Origin: an uncultured Synechococcus sp.
GTDB lineage: Bacteria > Cyanobacteriota > Cyanobacteriia > PCC-6307 > Cyanobiaceae
Length of the DNA: 6,635 bases
NCBI GenBank assembly: GCA_937975655.1
Contig: CALJTZ010000474.1
Coordinates: 1 to 6,635, forward strand
Direction: 5' to 3'
The position numbers were made by a program, and so were the translations under genes. Under the pieces are notes generated by a model, which worked only from the letters and a program-made list of their open reading frames with translations, was not told the DNA's origin and did no database searches. Each line of letters starts with the position of its first letter. Positions within the stretch are counted from its first letter, which is position 1. This document shows positions 4,673-6,635 of the stretch, in pieces.

Positions 4673-6635
4673 TCAACCCGCCCAGACCTGCAACGCCTGG
4701 CTTCCCCACTGCTCCAAGGTCACCCCAGGAAGCAGAACCCACTGTTGGTTGAAAGGCAGCTCAACGCGCACGCCCTCGGCACTGCCGAGCACACGGGCCT
4801 GTTGACCTTCGCCCCAGAAGCCCCGCAGATCGAGGCGATCCTGGCTGGGATCAAAGCCTGCGATCGTGAGCTGACGGCCCCAGGCGTAGCCGAGGCGAAA
4901 CTGCTCCGCCTGGTCGCCGCGGGCCTGCAGTCGCGTGTCGCCACTGCCGACCAGTACATCGACCGTTGGGGCCGGCACCCCGGCACCAACGCCACCGATG
5001 ATCGGATCGACCGGCGTGATCGGTGCTGGCTCTGCGGCAGGTTGGCTGGAGGCTTCCGTGACAGCTGCGGTCAGCACCAGAGCTGCATCGAGGCTGGACA
5101 ATTGCCCACCTCCTGGGATCAGGCCCTGCACGTAAGAGCGGGCCGTCGTACCCGGCTGCAGGGTCGTGCCCCAGCTGGGCGGGCTCAGGGTCACCTGCCA
5201 GGTGCCATCGGCCTGGCGCCGTTGCTGCATGGTGAAGTCGGACAGGCCCCGCAACTCATAACGGCTGTTGAAGCTGACGCTCCACTGGCTGAGGGCTTGC
5301 CCACCGGGGTTGGTCAGCAGAAGCTGACCCTCAAAGGCACCGCTCCACTGGCTGCTGAGCTGCAGCGCCACAGCAATGCCGCCGCTGGCCACAGGCGTTG
5401 TCGCTGCAGGACTTGCGGGCAGCTGCGGGTCCACCGGCACCGGCTGAGGAATCACCGGCTGGGTTTGCAGCTCCACTGGAAGTGCGGGGCCGCCGTTAGC
5501 TGGATCCTCCAGCACATCGGCCAGGTCGAACTGACCGTTACCACCCACAATCGCGTCAAAGCGCAACCCTGACGCGGCAGCAATCTCAGCAAAGCTGCGG
5601 CCATCCAGCCAGAAGTCGGCAGCTGCCTCAACCAGGCTGTCCGGATCACCGACCGCGTCATTCGTGAGGTCCCAGAACATCACACCACCGAGTCCCTTCT
5701 CACGAGCCCAGGCGCTCTTGAGGGCAATGGTGGCGGGAGTCTCAAACGAACTGAAGATCTGCTGCGCTGCATTCCAGAGGTAGGCAGCCTGAGCATTGTC
5801 GTCCCAGATCAATTGCCAACCGCCGGCACGCAGCTGGGCCAACACATCCTTGTAGTCATAGACGCCGGCTTCAAAGCTGCCAGGGGCAGCCCCGGCGGCA
5901 CTGTCGCCATAGCCGAAGTCAACCACGCCGTAGTCGTCAGGGCTGGATTGCACCCCCTTCCAGGCGCGGGTGTAAGCGGGAGCACCGAGCACGATCTGCG
6001 AAGGATCAACGCCGGCCTGCAGGTAGCGATCGATCGCCGTGCTGATGTCGTAGCCGATCGCATCGCCTCGCAGTGGCGCCTGATGGCCGGTTGAGGCCTC
6101 CCAAGTGCCGTGGAAGTCGTAGGTCATCACATTGAAGAAGTCGACAAACTCCTTCAGTTCGCTCAACTGAAAGCCGGGGATCTTGTCGACCCCGGCAGCC
6201 GAGGCCACCGAGATCTCGTAGCGGCGGCCCAGCTCACCGCCAAGGCCATCAAGCTTCTGGCGCAGCAGCTGCAGGGTGGCGACGTAGTTGGCGCCGTCGG
6301 CGGTCGAGGCGGCGTTGCTCTCGAGGCCGCCGCCACCGGGATACTCCCAGTCGAAATCGACCCCATCGAACATGGTGTAGGTGCGCAGGAAGTCGACCAC
6401 GGACTGGGTAAACACCTCGCGCTCTGCGGCGCTGTCGAGGCTGGTTGAGAAGTTGCCCGACAGGGTCCAGCCGCCGATCGCGATGCTGGTGCGCAGGTGA
6501 GGATGCAGGGCCTTCAGTTCGGCGATCTGGTTGAAGTTGCCCCAGACGCTCTGGCCGCTGCGGGGATCCTCTGCCGGGTAAAACCAGCTGTCGGCCTCAC
6601 CACCGACGGCGTCCTGCGGATCCGTGAAGCGCTTT
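4673..6635 (-). CDS. GH18 chitinase with CBM2-like module, partial (5' end missing)
   Basis: This probable secreted endochitinase cleaves beta-1,4 links between N-acetylglucosamine units; 653 residues are visible and the N-terminus lies beyond the right edge. Numbered from the first visible codon (6634-6632), the GH18 domain covers about 1-343. It has SIAIGG at 50-55 (SxGG), DGVDFDWE at 90-97 (DxxDxDxE, catalytic acid E97), VMTYDF at 169-174 (MxYD) and MFWDLTND at 319-326. The stretch between about 217 and 290 fits the insertion domain of ChiA-type subfamily A enzymes. A Pro-rich linker (about 381-418), a CBM2-like module (about 416-520), a second Pro/Gly-rich linker (about 529-557) and a C-terminal module of about 95 residues follow. 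An internal GTG at 6415-6413 is not the start, since the frame stays open upstream and encodes the SxGG motif. No cysteine occurs in the visible protein. Chitin is the likely substrate, but GH18 also includes other endo-N-acetylglucosaminidases. Confidence 0.92.
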   Translation of the reverse strand, partial: KRFTDPQDAVGGEADSWFYPAEDPRSGQSVWGNFNQIAELKALHPHLRTSIAIGGWTLSGNFSTSLDSAAEREVFTQSVVDFLRTYTMFDGVDFDWEYPGGGGLESNAASTADGANYVATLQLLRQKLDGLGGELGRRYEISVASAAGVDKIPGFQLSELKEFVDFFNVMTYDFHGTWEASTGHQAPLRGDAIGYDISTAIDRYLQAGVDPSQIVLGAPAYTRAWKGVQSSPDDYGVVDFGYGDSAAGAAPGSFEAGVYDYKDVLAQLRAGGWQLIWDDNAQAAYLWNAAQQIFSSFETPATIALKSAWAREKGLGGVMFWDLTNDAVGDPDSLVEAAADFWLDGRSFAEIAAASGLRFDAIVGGNGQFDLADVLEDPANGGPALPVELQTQPVIPQPVPVDPQLPASPAATTPVASGGIAVALQLSSQWSGAFEGQLLLTNPGGQALSQWSVSFNSRYELRGLSDFTMQQRRQADGTWQVTLSPPSWGTTLQPGTTARSYVQGLIPGGGQLSSLDAALVLTAAVTEASSQPAAEPAPITPVDPIIGGVGAGVPAPTVDVLVGSGDTRLQARGDQAEQFRLGYAWGRQLTIAGFDPSQDRLDLRGFWGEGQQARVLGSAEGVRVELPFNQQWVLLPGVTLEQWGSQALQVWAG
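4676..4963 (-). other. C-terminal module of the chitinase, possible export signal
   Basis: This part encodes about visible residues 558-653. It carries FRLGYAWGRQLTI followed by AGFDPSQDRLDLRGFW, then GVRVELPFNQQWVLLPGV, and ends in VWAG. The pattern of an aromatic/glycine strand, a short acidic 'F-D-x-x-x-D-x-x-D-L' loop and further beta strands recalls the non-repeat C-terminal regions of type I-secreted (RTX-type) proteins, but the nonapeptide calcium repeats themselves are absent. Export or surface anchoring is an inference; it could also be another carbohydrate-binding module. Confidence 0.45.
5075..5389 (-). other. CBM2-like carbohydrate-binding domain
   Basis: This part encodes about visible residues 416-520. 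The order SSQWSGAFEGQLLLTN, then SQWSVSF, then SPPSWGTTLQPGTT follows the CBM2 pattern: a W..GF entry, the 'ltN.G' turn, a central 'W.v.f' strand and a W.. L.PG segment. CBM2 modules bind crystalline cellulose or chitin through a flat row of aromatic side chains. The usual flanking cysteine pair is missing. The central surface Trp appears to be replaced by Phe at about residue 467. Confidence 0.65.
6026..6037. repeat. HIP1-like palindrome in the chitinase gene
   Basis: GCGATCGATCGC is a perfect 12-base palindrome that looks like a HIP1 core with one extra GATC unit. It lies in the GH18-coding part and may be chance in GC-rich DNA. Confidence 0.4.

Noticed and set aside
4355..5572. A 405-codon forward open frame opposite moaC and the chitinase 3' end
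   Set aside because: It crosses two confidently assigned reverse genes and the gap between them, and has shadow-like composition and no recognisable motif.
6413..6415. GTG as the start of the chitinase
   Set aside because: The frame stays open to the window edge, and the upstream part encodes the GH18 SxGG motif, so the gene begins beyond the window.
1..6635. CRISPR array, tRNA, insertion sequence or phage attachment site
   Set aside because: I saw no regularly spaced direct repeats, cloverleaf, transposase motif or paired terminal repeats anywhere, including at the composition boundary.

Overview
The window looks like a piece of a cyanobacterial chromosome, most likely a GC-rich Synechococcus/Cyanobium-type unicellular cyanobacterium. 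The basis is two exact copies of the HIP1 octamer GCGATCGC plus a 12-base HIP1-like palindrome, weak or absent Shine-Dalgarno sequences, and protein families that fit that group. No ribosomal RNA or other decisive marker is present, so the taxon is an inference.

Layout. Bases 1-162 hold no gene I can support. Bases 163-2232 carry two tightly packed forward genes: a complete guanine deaminase (guaD) and, 3 bases later, a protein with an N-terminal antibiotic-biosynthesis-monooxygenase (ABM) fold and three predicted membrane segments. Bases 2351-4585 hold three molybdenum cofactor (Moco) genes: moaE forward, then moeA and moaC on the reverse strand with moaC upstream of moeA and overlapping it. 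moaE and moeA converge over a 68-base gap that contains a short hairpin. From 4673 to the right edge, on the reverse strand, runs the 3' part of a large modular chitinase: a GH18 catalytic domain, a Pro-rich linker, a CBM2-like carbohydrate-binding module, a second linker and a C-terminal module. Its 5' end lies outside the window.

How the parts may work together. GuaD converts guanine to xanthine plus ammonia. Further breakdown of xanthine needs xanthine dehydrogenase, a Moco enzyme, and nitrate reductase also needs Moco. A nitrogen-assimilation theme is therefore plausible for the left and middle parts, but no Mo-enzyme gene is visible here. The chitinase would release GlcNAc oligomers, another source of nitrogen and carbon.

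The most notable features are a sharp base-composition step (about 45-52% GC in sampled lines of the left block, about 58-80% from moaE rightward), suggesting that the guaD-ABM pair and its neighbours have different histories, and a complete lack of cysteine in the 653 visible chitinase residues. Together with the C-terminal module, that lack suggests non-classical (type I-like) export. I see no wholly new system: the genes are recognisable, and the C-terminal module of the chitinase is the least explained part.
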